Shown: positions 39,849-48,349 of the stretch, piece after piece | Position numbering within the stretch: the stretch's first letter is position 1 | Layout of the letters: the number at the start of each line of letters is the position of its first letter | Assembly (NCBI RefSeq): GCF_013359695.1 | Contig: NZ_JABFMU010000006.1 | Location: forward strand, 62,001 to 126,000 | Direction: 5' to 3' | Length of the DNA stretch: 64,000 bases | DNA from: Pseudomonas sp. C2B4 | GTDB lineage: Bacteria > Pseudomonadota > Gammaproteobacteria > Pseudomonadales > Pseudomonadaceae | The notes under the pieces: model-generated | Seen by the model: only the letters and a program-made list of their open reading frames with translations | Told to the model about the DNA's origin: nothing | Databases searched by the model: none | Translations under genes and position numbers: made by a program

Positions 39849-41093
39849 ATGTTCAGACCGCTATCGATCTTTATCGGCGCGCGCTATACCCGCGCCAAGC
39901 GCCGCAATCGCTTTGTTTCCTTCATTTCGATGACCTCGATGATCGGCCTCGCCCTGGGCGTGCTGGCGATGATCGTAGTGCTGTCGGTAATGAACGGTTT
40001 CCAGCGCGAAATGAGCTCGCGCATCCTCGGCATGGTGCCGCACGCGACCATCGTCGGCGTCAATCCGATTGATGATTGGCAACCGGTGGCCGCCGCCGCG
40101 ATGAAAAATCCGGAAGTGACTGCCGCTGTGCCGTTCACCGAGATGGAAGGCATGCTGTCCTACAAAGGCACGATGCAGCCAATCCAGGTCAGCGGTGTCG
40201 ACCCGGCGCTGGAAGGCCAGGTGTCGATCGTGGCCAAACACATCGTTCAGGGGCGGCTGGATGCCTTGAAGCCGGGCGAATTCGGCGTGGTGATCGGCGA
40301 GATCACAGCGCGACGCTTTCGGCTGAATGTCGGCGACAAGATCACCTTGATCGTGCCTGAAGTCAGTAATGCGCCGGGTGGCATTACCCCGCGCATGCAG
40401 CGCTTGAACGTCGTGGGTGTGTTCAAGGTGGGCGCCGAGCTGGATGGCTCGATGGCGTTGATCCACGTCGCCGACGCCGCCCAGATGCAGCACTGGGAAC
40501 CGAATCAGGTGCAGAGCGTGCGCCTGGCGGTGAAGGACCTCTATGCCGCGCCGCAAGTGTCGAGCACCATCGCTACGGGGCTGGGCACCGCTTTCAAGGC
40601 TGACGACTGGACCCATACCCAGGGCAGCCTGTTCAGTGCGATGAAGATGGAAAAAACCATGATCGGGCTGTTGTTGCTGATGATCGTTGCCGTTGCAGCG
40701 TTCAACATCATCGCGACCCTGATCATGGTGGTGAACGACAAGGGCGCCGATATCGCGATCCTGCGCACCATCGGCGCCACGCCACGGCAGATCATGGCGA
40801 TCTTCATGGTGCAGGGCACGGTGATCGGGATTGTCGGTACCCTGATCGGTGGCGTGCTCGGCGTGATCGCGGCGCTGAACGTGAGTGAGATGGTGGGCTG
40901 GATCGAGCGGGTCAGTGGCCAGCACATCTTCAGTTCCGATGTGTATTTCGTCAGCAACTTGCCGTCTGAGTTGCAGGGTGGGGATGTGCTGTTGATCTGC
41001 TCGGCGGGGTTCATCATGAGCTTTCTGGCCACCGTTTACCCGGCCTGGCGAGCGGCGAAGGTCGAGCCGGCTACCGCGTTGCGCTATTCGTAA
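39849..41093 (+). CDS. lolE: Lipoprotein-releasing ABC transporter permease
   Basis: The second LolCDE permease, 414 residues, same topology as LolC with one N-terminal and three C-terminal helices. It shares long identical runs with LolC, for example [11 protein letters not shown] and VMNGF near the start and FATVYPAWRAAK-type sequence at the end. The ATG at 39849 aligns with the LolC start; there is hardly any ribosome site. It is separated from lolD by a terminator-like hairpin, so its level may be set separately. Confidence 0.93.
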   Translation: MFRPLSIFIGARYTRAKRRNRFVSFISMTSMIGLALGVLAMIVVLSVMNGFQREMSSRILGMVPHATIVGVNPIDDWQPVAAAAMKNPEVTAAVPFTEMEGMLSYKGTMQPIQVSGVDPALEGQVSIVAKHIVQGRLDALKPGEFGVVIGEITARRFRLNVGDKITLIVPEVSNAPGGITPRMQRLNVVGVFKVGAELDGSMALIHVADAAQMQHWEPNQVQSVRLAVKDLYAAPQVSSTIATGLGTAFKADDWTHTQGSLFSAMKMEKTMIGLLLLMIVAVAAFNIIATLIMVVNDKGADIAILRTIGATPRQIMAIFMVQGTVIGIVGTLIGGVLGVIAALNVSEMVGWIERVSGQHIFSSDVYFVSNLPSELQGGDVLLICSAGFIMSFLATVYPAWRAAKVEPATALRYS

Positions 41094-41143
41094 GCTTCAA
41101 GTCCGCTTTCACGAGCAGGGAATTTGTGAACGCCACAGATCAA

Positions 41144-41171
41144 ATGTGGGAGCGAGCCTGCTCGCGAAGAG
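41144..41171. repeat. Single REP element
   Basis: One GTGGGAGCGAGCCTGCTCGC copy between the convergent lolE and copS. No intact partner is visible; a worn remnant (CACGAGCAGG) is at 41110. Confidence 0.8.
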
Positions 41172-41187
41172 GCCAGACCTGCTGGCC

Positions 41188-42537
41188 TCAATCCCCCTTC
41201 GGTAACTCAATCACAAACCGCGTCCATCCCTGATCCGATTCGCAACGAATCTGCCCGCCATGGGCCCGGATGATCGACTGGGTGATCGCCAATCCCAATC
41301 CCGCATGCTCACTATTACCTTCATGACGCGCCGGATCTGCCCGGTAAAAACGGTCAAACAAACGCGATAGCAAGTCCTGTGAAATCCCGTCTCCGCTGTT
41401 TTCAACCGTCAGGCTCAAGCCCCTGGATTGTTCGGCGATCGATACCCGAATCTCGCCATCGACCGGGGTAAACCGCAATGCATTGTCCAGCAGGTTGGAC
41501 AGCGCCCGGCGCAACATGCTGCGGTCGCCTTCGATGTGCGCATTGCCTTCGCGGCTGAGTGTCACCTGCGCGTCCTCGGCCAGCGGTGCAAAAAACTCCA
41601 GCAGCACATCGACTTCCTCCGCCAGTTCCAGCGGCTCCCGCTTGGGTATCAACAGGCCATGCTCGGCTTTCGCCAGATAAAGCATGTCGTTGACCAGTTG
41701 TGCCATCCATTGCAGTTCCTCGAGATTGCTGTGCAGCGCTTCGCGATAATCCTCGATGGGGCGTGGGCGGGTGAGGGTGACCTGGGTGTGGGTCAGCAGG
41801 TTCGACAGCGGGGTCCGCAACTCATGGGCAATATCGGCGGAGAACGCCGACAGCCGTTGAAACGAGTCGTCGAGGCGTCCGAGCATGGCGTTGAAGTGGT
41901 GGGCCATTTCCGCCAGTTCCGGTGGCATGTTTTCTTCGGGCAAACGTGCGTTGAGCGATTGCGCCGAGACACCGCTGGCGACTGCACTCATGCGCCGCAA
42001 CGGTCGCAGACCGCTGCGGGCGGCCCAGGCTCCGAGCAGCGCGGTGGCCAGGGCCGACAAACCCACCGTCAGCCAGATCAAGTGTTGCATGCGTTGCAGG
42101 AAATGCTGGTGATGGGTGATGTCCAGCAGCAGGGTCAATTGCGGTGAATCAGGTTGGTCGGTAAACAGCGGTGCATTGAGGACGCGGTAGTCTGTGCCGT
42201 CGTTGTTGATCGTCGACAGTCCGGGCGCTTGCGGGAGCTGGTCGGGCAGGCTTGTCGCGCTGTCATACCAGCGCTTGCCATCGCTGCCGGTGATGCGCAG
42301 CGAGAGATCGGCTTGCCGGCTCAACTCTTCGGCCAGTTTGACTTTGCTGTCGCTCGATTGAACATCGTGCAGCGCCCGTCGCAACCCAATCAACTTGCCA
42401 TCCAGCAGTTGCTGATCGAGCTCAATGAAATGCATTTCACTGGCGCGGCTGAACAGCACCCCGGCGAACAACGACACCACCGCCGTACACGCCGCAAACA
42501 ACAGGGCCAGGCGACTGCTCAATGAGAGGCGGTGCAT
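41188..42537 (-). CDS. copS: Copper-type sensor histidine kinase
   Basis: The 449-residue membrane kinase has two N-terminal helices flanking a periplasmic sensor of about 130 residues (LALLFAACTAVVSLFAGVLF and WLTVGLSALATALLGAWAA). HAMP follows, then the phospho-acceptor DIAHELRTPLSNLL (His about 239). ATP-binding boxes are LSNLLDNALRF, GDGISQDLL and GLGLAITQSII. It is of the heavy-metal (CusS/CopS/IrlS) type. The ATG overlaps the copR stop by one base, so the two are translationally coupled. The neighbouring cupredoxin gene supports copper sensing. Confidence 0.9.
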   Translation of the reverse strand: MHRLSLSSRLALLFAACTAVVSLFAGVLFSRASEMHFIELDQQLLDGKLIGLRRALHDVQSSDSKVKLAEELSRQADLSLRITGSDGKRWYDSATSLPDQLPQAPGLSTINNDGTDYRVLNAPLFTDQPDSPQLTLLLDITHHQHFLQRMQHLIWLTVGLSALATALLGAWAARSGLRPLRRMSAVASGVSAQSLNARLPEENMPPELAEMAHHFNAMLGRLDDSFQRLSAFSADIAHELRTPLSNLLTHTQVTLTRPRPIEDYREALHSNLEELQWMAQLVNDMLYLAKAEHGLLIPKREPLELAEEVDVLLEFFAPLAEDAQVTLSREGNAHIEGDRSMLRRALSNLLDNALRFTPVDGEIRVSIAEQSRGLSLTVENSGDGISQDLLSRLFDRFYRADPARHEGNSEHAGLGLAITQSIIRAHGGQIRCESDQGWTRFVIELPKGD

Positions 42538-43217
42538 CAGGCAGGGCGCTCTTCTAGCACGTAACCCATACCGCGCACGGTGTGGATCAGTTTGTTGGGG
42601 AATTCATCGTCGATCTTCAGGCGCAAACGGCGGATCGCCACTTCGATGACATTGGTGTCGCTGTCGAAATTCATGTCCCACACCTGGGATGCAATCAGCG
42701 ATTTGGGCAGCACCTCGCCCTGGCGGCGCAGGAGCATTTCCAGCAGGGCGAATTCCTTGGCCGTCAGGTCGATGCGCTGGCCGCTGCGCTCCACTCGACG
42801 GCGGATCAGGTCCAGGCGCAGGTCGGCCAGTTGCAGGGTGGTTTCCTGAGGCGCGGCACTGCCACGGCGCAACAGGCTGCGCACCCGGGCCAGCAGTTCG
42901 GAAAAGGCAAAGGGCTTGACCAGGTAATCGTCGGCGCCGAGTTCGAGGCCATGAACCCGATCTTCCACGGCATCCCGTGCAGTCAGGAACAGGACCGGTG
43001 TGTCCAGGCCGGCGCTGCGTACCGCTTGCAGAATCTGCCAGCCATCGCGACCGGGCAGCATCACATCGAGAATCAGCAGCGCGAATTCGCCGCTGAGCGC
43101 CAATTGCTGGCCGGTGATGCCATCGGCCACCAACTCGGTATTGAAACCGGCTTCGGCGAGGCCCTGGCGCAGGTAGTGGCCGGTTTTCGGTTGGTCTTCG
43201 ACGATCAGCAGTTTCAT
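42537..43217 (-). CDS. copR: Copper-type response regulator
   Basis: The 226-residue OmpR-type regulator has a receiver domain (phospho-Asp in [14 protein letters not shown], about residue 51; conserved Lys in [10 protein letters not shown]). The C-terminal winged helix has [20 protein letters not shown] and [15 protein letters not shown]. It is of the CopR/CusR heavy-metal class. It is divergent from a copper-binding cupredoxin gene, with a palindromic candidate site between them. Confidence 0.92.
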   Translation of the reverse strand: MKLLIVEDQPKTGHYLRQGLAEAGFNTELVADGITGQQLALSGEFALLILDVMLPGRDGWQILQAVRSAGLDTPVLFLTARDAVEDRVHGLELGADDYLVKPFAFSELLARVRSLLRRGSAAPQETTLQLADLRLDLIRRRVERSGQRIDLTAKEFALLEMLLRRQGEVLPKSLIASQVWDMNFDSDTNVIEVAIRRLRLKIDDEFPNKLIHTVRGMGYVLEERPA

Positions 43218-43282
43218 GGGCGACTCGGGCTTTTTTGATGGAACGACCGCTTTATACCGTGGGCGACGGCGGTACAGGCCAA

Positions 43283-43311
43283 CCTGACAAAGTTGTAATC
43301 TGGCTGTCAGG
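43283..43311. promoter_or_regulatory. CopR-type palindrome
   Basis: CCTGACA (43283-43289) and TGTCAGG (43305-43311) form a perfect inverted repeat with a 15-base centre containing TTGTAAT. It lies in the copR/cupredoxin gap, and the sequence agrees with heavy-metal regulator boxes built on TGACA and GTAAT. Confidence 0.65.
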
Positions 43312-43376
43312 TTACGGGCAGCGCTGGCAGTTTAGAGTTTTCCACAGGCTGAACCTTATTTTGTTGGAGTATGACG

Positions 43377-43925
43377 ATGTTATTGCGCAAATCCGTGGCG
43401 TTGGCTGTCTGTGTTTGGGCATTGAGTTCACCGGTCTGGGCGGCGGGAGCGCACAGCTATGACTTCGGTCAACCGGCACCGGCGGCCAAGGCGAACCGCA
43501 GTGTTGAAGTGGTGATGGGCGACATGTCGTTCACCCCCAAGGCCATCGACATCAAGGCCGGCGAAACCGTGCGCTTCGTGCTGGTGAATAAAGGCCAGTT
43601 GCTGCATGAATTCAACCTCGGTGACGCGGCAATGCATGCCAGACACCAGCAGGAAATGCTGAAGATGCAGCAAAGCGGCATGCTCACGCCTACAGGCATG
43701 AAGGCAATGGATCACGGTGCGATGGCGGGCATGGATCACGGCGCCATGGGACACGACATGAAGAGTGGCATGAAGCACGACGACCCCAACAGCGTGCTGG
43801 TGGAGCCGGGCAAATCCGCCGAGCTGACGTGGACCTTCAGCAAGGCCACCAATCTGGAATTTGCCTGCAATATTCCCGGTCATTACCAGGCCGGCATGGT
43901 CGGCAAACTGACAGTCAGTCAGTAA
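43377..43925 (+). CDS. Secreted cupredoxin with Met/His-rich insert
   Basis: The 182-residue protein has a signal peptide (MLLRKSVALAVCVWALSSPV, cleavage after WA). It is plastocyanin-like: His in GQLLHEFNLGD and CNIPGHYQAGM supply the type-1 copper ligands (His, Cys, His, Met). Between them is a Met- and His-rich insert (AMDHGAMAGMDHGAMGHDMK), a likely extra Cu(I)/Cu(II) site. GGAG seven bases upstream favours the ATG at 43377 over one at 43371. It probably acts in the periplasm in copper tolerance under CopR. Confidence 0.9.
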   Translation: MLLRKSVALAVCVWALSSPVWAAGAHSYDFGQPAPAAKANRSVEVVMGDMSFTPKAIDIKAGETVRFVLVNKGQLLHEFNLGDAAMHARHQQEMLKMQQSGMLTPTGMKAMDHGAMAGMDHGAMGHDMKSGMKHDDPNSVLVEPGKSAELTWTFSKATNLEFACNIPGHYQAGMVGKLTVSQ

Positions 43926-43986
43926 GCACTCAAAGGCGGGAGCAAAGGCTGGTAGAATCCGCTGATTCTTCAGTCAGGTTTCCGCC

Positions 43987-44817
43987 ATGCATCCCGCAGC
44001 CGAACACTCGCCGCTGGGCAAATCCAGCGAATACATCGCCACTTACACGCCATCCCTGCTGTTCCCGATCCCGCGTACCGCGAAGTGGGCCGAGCTGGGC
44101 CTGACGGCTGAAACGCTGCCGTACAAGGGCGTGGACTTCTGGAATTGCTTCGAACTGTCGTGGCTGTTGCCATCGGGCAAGCCAGTGGTGGCGATCGGCG
44201 AATTCAGCATCCCGGCCGATTCGCCGAACATCATCGAATCGAAGTCGTTCAAGCTTTACCTCAATTCCCTGAACCAGACGCCGTTTGTCGACACTGCAAG
44301 CCTGGAAGCGACGCTGGTCAAAGACCTCTCCGCCGCTGCCGGGAAAACGGTTGGCGTGCGGATCCGCAGCCTGAAAGATGTCGAGGCCGAAGGTGTCGTG
44401 GCGTTGCCGGGTGTGTGCATCGATGAGTTGGATATCAGCGTCAGCAACTACGAACATCCGCGTCCGGAACTGTTGCGCTGCGACGATTCGCGCATTGTCG
44501 AAGAGAGCGTACACAGCCATTTGCTCAAATCCAATTGCCCCGTGACCAGCCAACCGGACTGGGGCAGTGTGGCGGTGGAGTACCGCGGTGCGGCGCTGGA
44601 TCATGCCAGTCTGCTGGAGTACATCGTCAGCTTCCGCCAGCACTCGGACTTCCATGAGCAGTGCGTGGAGCGGATTTTCCTCGATCTGCAGCGGTTGCTG
44701 AAGCCGGAGAAATTGACGGTGTATGCGCGCTATGTGCGGCGGGGCGGGTTGGATATCAATCCGTATCGCAGTACCGAAGAAGTGCAGTTGCCGAACCACC
44801 GCTTGGTCCGTCAGTAA
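43987..44817 (+). CDS. queF: NADPH-dependent 7-cyano-7-deazaguanine reductase
   Basis: QueF reduces preQ0 to preQ1 in queuosine synthesis. The 276 residues are the long (YqfO/E. coli-type) bimodular form. The nucleophilic Cys is in [20 protein letters not shown] (Cys184). [14 protein letters not shown] is the NADPH-type motif in the N-terminal half. The CDS starts 61 bases after the cupredoxin stop; a promoter was not resolved. Confidence 0.96.
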   Translation: MHPAAEHSPLGKSSEYIATYTPSLLFPIPRTAKWAELGLTAETLPYKGVDFWNCFELSWLLPSGKPVVAIGEFSIPADSPNIIESKSFKLYLNSLNQTPFVDTASLEATLVKDLSAAAGKTVGVRIRSLKDVEAEGVVALPGVCIDELDISVSNYEHPRPELLRCDDSRIVEESVHSHLLKSNCPVTSQPDWGSVAVEYRGAALDHASLLEYIVSFRQHSDFHEQCVERIFLDLQRLLKPEKLTVYARYVRRGGLDINPYRSTEEVQLPNHRLVRQ

Positions 44818-44827
44818 AAGTAACCCC

Positions 44828-44854
44828 TGTGGGAGCGAGCCTGCTCGCGAAGGG
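44828..44854. repeat. Single REP element
   Basis: GTGGGAGCGAGCCTGCTCGC just after the queF stop. Confidence 0.8.
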
Positions 44855-44904
44855 GCCCGATCAGTCAACATTTATGCTGAATGACATACCGCATTCGCGA
44901 GCAT

Positions 44905-44940
44905 GAAAAAGCCCTGCCATCGTCGGCAGGGCTTTTTTAT
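44905..44940. terminator. Bidirectional terminator
   Basis: AAAAAGCCCTGCC pairs with GGCAGGGCTTTTTT around an ATCGTC loop, between the convergent queF and DUF4404 genes. Confidence 0.93.
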
Positions 44941-44951
44941 ATCCGGTGGAT

Positions 44952-45215
44952 TCAGATACCCATGCTGTGCAGGGCCTGGCCAATCTGGCGCAAGGTGCCA
45001 GCGAGGGTCGGGTGTTCGAGTTCGAAGCGCTCGACGGCCAGATTGACGTTATCGGCCAGGTTGACGTCCTTGGTCTTGTTTTCGAGATCTAGCTCAAATT
45101 CGATCTTTTGCATCAGATTGTGCAGATCTTCGCGCTCGGCTTCGGACAGCGGAGGATTCTGTTCCAATTGCTCGCGCAGGGCATTGAGCTGGTCTTGCAG
45201 TTCGCGGGCAGACAT
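44952..45215 (-). CDS. DUF4404 protein
   Basis: An 87-residue helical, acidic protein (MSARELQDQLNALREQLEQN to ALHSMGI). The heptad pattern suggests a coiled coil in the first half. Its pattern fits the DUF4404 family. AAGGAAG upstream of the ATG at 45215 decides the start against a longer frame. Function unknown. Confidence 0.78.
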   Translation of the reverse strand: MSARELQDQLNALREQLEQNPPLSEAEREDLHNLMQKIEFELDLENKTKDVNLADNVNLAVERFELEHPTLAGTLRQIGQALHSMGI

Positions 45216-45323
45216 GGCGTTCTTCCTTTTATCGATAGGCACTGGCATAGACCGCGGCAGCACGCCAAAGATCTACAACTTACCTAAGATTAATCCACTC
45301 CCGGCGAACCTGCATGATCCGGA

Positions 45324-45944
45324 TCAGGGCTTTTCACCCTTGAGTCGACGCAGGCTGATATCCGCCAGGCAGGTGTCGAGTTCACCCAGGTGATCGATCA
45401 CAGAATGCACGCCCAGGCCGAAGAGCTGCATCGTAGCCTTGCCGCGCTTGATGTCCCGCTCCTGTGGCGACAATGCCTGCCATTGCGTGGGCGACAGCCC
45501 GCAGAGTGATCCGCAGGACGCCAACCCGATCGTCCACAGGCCCGCATTGAGCCCCGATTGCAGCAAGCGCGGTTCGCCGCTGACCAGCACGCAGCCATCC
45601 AGTCGTTCGACATTCAACGCCATCAACGCGTGCCAGCAGGCATGCGGTGCTGGCCAAGGCTGGATTGTTGCAGGGTGTTGCAAGGGTTTGACCCATTCCG
45701 GCAGGGCGACTGCCAGGGAATGGCTGAGGGTAGGGGGCAGCTCATCGAGCCAGGCGCAGGGAATGTGTTGGCGCTGCAAGCTATGCAGGCTGTCCAGGGC
45801 GCCAGGCGTCGCTTCGGCGTGCTCGGCCGCATGGCCATCGAGCAGGCGCGTGAGCGCGCCGAAATCCACCAGGCAACCACTGAGCCCGAACAGTACGGCG
45901 GTAGGGCTGGGGGCAATGTGAGGCGAGGTTTCGGCGCGCGGCAT
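45324..45944 (-). CDS. Degenerate HAD protein of the phosphonatase (PhnX) type
   Basis: The 206-residue protein aligns by eye with phosphonoacetaldehyde hydrolase in three places: AVLFGLSGCLVDFG at the start, GLNAGLWTIGLASCG in the middle, and HSVIDHLGELDTCLADI at the end. The nucleophile Asp of the DxxGT motif is Gly20. The metal-binding Asp-Asp is Ser-Gly (VSGEP). The helical cap with the Schiff-base Lys is largely missing. It should not have phosphonatase activity. By position it resembles PA2803, called a probable hydrolase. It stands alone, not in a phn operon. Confidence 0.8.
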   Translation of the reverse strand: MPRAETSPHIAPSPTAVLFGLSGCLVDFGALTRLLDGHAAEHAEATPGALDSLHSLQRQHIPCAWLDELPPTLSHSLAVALPEWVKPLQHPATIQPWPAPHACWHALMALNVERLDGCVLVSGEPRLLQSGLNAGLWTIGLASCGSLCGLSPTQWQALSPQERDIKRGKATMQLFGLGVHSVIDHLGELDTCLADISLRRLKGEKP

Positions 45945-46145
45945 GTCAACGTCCCTGAAATAGCCTCAAGGCTAGGTTTCGTCGGTGACAATTGCATGAC
46001 ATGGATGTGAATCGCTCACAATCGACAGGAATCAACGGCAGGTACGCGGGTGTAATGCTGCCTAAAGTGGCGTTTGCGTCTTATACTAGCGGTCTTTGCG
46101 TCGAGCTAAATGCCCGGCAACGGTACAAATCCAAGGAGTTTTTCT

Positions 46146-46835
46146 ATGCGCTGGAGCCATCATCTAGCTCAGCTTTGTGTGTCCGCCAGCGTGCTGCTGG
46201 TTCCGTTCGTTGCCCAGGCAGCCTCGGAAGACGATCCTTGGGAAAGCATCAACCGTCCGATCTACAAGTTCAACGACGTGGTCGATACCTATGCATTGAA
46301 GCCTTTGGCTCAGGGCTATCAGTTCGTGACGCCGCAGTTCCTTGAAGACGGCATCCATAACATGTTCCGCAACGTTGGCGATGTGACCAACCTCGCCAAC
46401 GATATCCTGCAGGCCAAACCCGCGGCGGCAGGCGTCGATACAGCACGCTTGATCTTCAACACCACCTTCGGCCTGCTGGGTTTCTTCGACGTCGGCACCA
46501 AAATGGGCTTGCAGCGCAATGACGAAGACTTTGGCCAGACCCTGGGTTACTGGGGCGTCGGCAGCGGTCCTTACGTGATGCTGCCGCTGCTCGGCCCAAG
46601 TACCTTGCGTGACGCGCCATCGAAGTATGTCGACGGTTACACCGGCCCGTACCCCTACATCAACGACGTGCCGGTGCGTAATTCGGTGTTCGGTCTGAAC
46701 ATCGTCGATACCCGCGCGAACCTGCTGTCCTCCGAAAAATTGATCACGGGCGACAAGTACACCTTCATTCGCAATGCATACCTGCAAAACCGTGAGTTCA
46801 AAGTGAAAGACGGTCAGGTTGAAGACGATTTCTGA
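46146..46835 (+). CDS. mlaA: MlaA/VacJ outer-membrane lipid-asymmetry protein
   Basis: The 229-residue protein of the VacJ family removes misplaced phospholipids from the outer leaflet and hands them to MlaC. It shows DDPWESINRPIYKFND, NLANDILQ and LGYWGVGSGPYVMLPLLGPS, the family core. The signal peptide (MRWSHHLAQLCVSASVLLVP, cleavage after AQA) has no lipobox Cys, unlike the E. coli lipoprotein. AAGGAG sets the ATG at 46146. A terminator follows. Confidence 0.92.
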   Translation: MRWSHHLAQLCVSASVLLVPFVAQAASEDDPWESINRPIYKFNDVVDTYALKPLAQGYQFVTPQFLEDGIHNMFRNVGDVTNLANDILQAKPAAAGVDTARLIFNTTFGLLGFFDVGTKMGLQRNDEDFGQTLGYWGVGSGPYVMLPLLGPSTLRDAPSKYVDGYTGPYPYINDVPVRNSVFGLNIVDTRANLLSSEKLITGDKYTFIRNAYLQNREFKVKDGQVEDDF

Positions 46836-46850
46836 TCTCGACCAGTCATT

Positions 46851-46887
46851 GAAGAAGGCGGCCATTGAGCCGCCTTCTTCATTTTTG
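46851..46887 (+). terminator. Terminator of mlaA
   Basis: GAAGAAGGCGGC pairs with GCCGCCTTCTTC around CATTGA, followed by ATTTTTG. Confidence 0.92.
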
Positions 46888-46954
46888 CGTCCGCTTCAGT
46901 CCTTCCATTGAGTTACGGTTTTGACGGTTCTTATAACTCCCGGTGATTTGCAGC

Positions 46955-47083
46955 GCGCAGACGTCAAGCGACCATCGGCGTGAGCTTGAAACGCCTCGCG
47001 GATGGGAGTACCGTCTGCGCCTTAGAAGGGCACCTCTGGTGAACCTGTGTGTAGGGCAAGTGCTCGAAAACGGTGCGCCAGAG
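46955..47083 (+). ncRNA. Candidate structured leader RNA
   Basis: GCGCAGACG (46955-46963) pairs perfectly with CGTCTGCGC (47012-47020). Inside it CCATC (46972-46976) pairs with GATGG (47001-47005), and GGCGT (46977-46981) pairs with ACGCC (46991-46995). A second domain pairs CTCTGG (47034-47039) with CCAGAG (47078-47083). No known riboswitch family was recognised. It lies in the 330-base mlaA/rssB gap, after a possible TTGACG at 46921. Confidence 0.4.
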
Positions 47084-47167
47084 AGGCTAGAAAGCGAATC
47101 CAGTAGTGTGAGCCGGGCCAAAACCCCGAGCCCCTACGCCAACCTAATTCTGGCGCCGTTTGCCCAC

Positions 47168-48349
47168 ATGCCAAAAACCAGTGCCACGCTGCTGATAATC
47201 GATGATGACGAAGTAGTGCGCGCGAGCCTCGCCGCCTATTTGGAAGACAGTGGTTTCAGCGTCTTGCAGGCCAGCAATGGCCAGCAGGGTCTTCAGGTAT
47301 TCGAGCAAGACAAGCCCGACTTGGTCATCTGCGATCTGCGCATGCCGCAGATGGGCGGACTCGAACTCATTCGCCAGGTCACCGAGCTGTCGCCGCAAAC
47401 GCCGGTGATCGTGGTGTCGGGTGCCGGCGTGATGAACGATGCGGTCGAGGCGCTGCGCCTGGGGGCTGCGGACTATCTGATCAAGCCTCTTGAAGATCTG
47501 GCTGTGCTGGAGCACTCCGTGCGCCGGGCCCTGGATCGTGCGCGCCTGCTGCTGGAAAACCAGCGCTACCGCGAGAAGCTGGAAAAGGCCAACCGCGAAC
47601 TGGCCGCCAGCCTGAACCTGCTCCAGGAAGACCAGAACGCCGGTCGCCAGGTGCAGATGAATATGCTGCCGGTCAGTCCCTGGACCATCGATGAGTTCAA
47701 ATTCGCTCACCAGATCATCCCGTCGTTGTACCTGTCGGGTGATTTCGTGGACTATTTCCGGGTCGACGAGCGTCGGGTTGCGTTCTACCTGGCGGATGTT
47801 TCCGGTCATGGCGCCTCCTCAGCCTTCGTCACCGTGCTGTTGAAGTTCATGACCACGCGCTTGCTGTTCGAGTCCAAGCGCAGCGGCACCTTGCCGGAAT
47901 TCAAGCCTTCAGAGGTTCTTGGTCATATCAACCGGGGCCTGATCAGTTGTAAGCTGGGTAAACACGTCACAATGGTCGGTGGAGTCATCGACGAGGAGAC
48001 AGGTTTGTTGACCTATAGCATCGGCGGTCATTTGCCGTTGCCTGTGTTGTACACACCCGACAGTGTTCGTTATCTGGAAGGGCGTGGCCTGCCGGTGGGC
48101 CTCTTCAACGAAGCCACCTACGAAGACCACGTGCTGGAACTGCCGCCGACGTTCAGCCTGTCGCTGATGTCTGATGGCATTCTGGACCTTTTGCCAGAAC
48201 CCACACTCAAAGAAAAAGAAGCTGCGTTGCCCCAACGGGTCAAGGCAGCGGGCGGCAGCCTGGATGGTCTGCGGCAGGTTTTTGGATTGGCCACGCTAGG
48301 GGAGATGCCGGATGATATCGCCCTGTTGGTGTTGAGCAGGAATCTTTAA
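47168..48349 (+). CDS. rssB: Response regulator with PP2C phosphatase domain (RssB-like)
   Basis: The 393-residue protein has a receiver domain (D12-D13, phospho-Asp56 in LVICDLRMPQMGG, Lys in YLIKPLEDL), a helical linker (about 125-160, KLEKANRELAASLNLLQED) and a PP2C/SpoIIE domain. The latter keeps the metal Asp residues in SGDFVDYF, LADVSGHGAS, MSDGILDLL and MPDDIALL, so it should be an active Ser/Thr phosphatase. It pairs with the STAS protein that overlaps it, and matches PA2798. RssB in gammaproteobacteria controls RpoS; this phosphatase version probably acts on the STAS partner. ATG at 47168 gives the compact N-terminus. Confidence 0.85.
   Translation: MPKTSATLLIIDDDEVVRASLAAYLEDSGFSVLQASNGQQGLQVFEQDKPDLVICDLRMPQMGGLELIRQVTELSPQTPVIVVSGAGVMNDAVEALRLGAADYLIKPLEDLAVLEHSVRRALDRARLLLENQRYREKLEKANRELAASLNLLQEDQNAGRQVQMNMLPVSPWTIDEFKFAHQIIPSLYLSGDFVDYFRVDERRVAFYLADVSGHGASSAFVTVLLKFMTTRLLFESKRSGTLPEFKPSEVLGHINRGLISCKLGKHVTMVGGVIDEETGLLTYSIGGHLPLPVLYTPDSVRYLEGRGLPVGLFNEATYEDHVLELPPTFSLSLMSDGILDLLPEPTLKEKEAALPQRVKAAGGSLDGLRQVFGLATLGEMPDDIALLVLSRNL

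Noticed and set aside
46943..47167. N-terminal extension of the RssB-like protein
   Set aside because: Those 75 codons overlap the nested-helix region and add no recognisable domain; receiver domains normally start close to residue 1.
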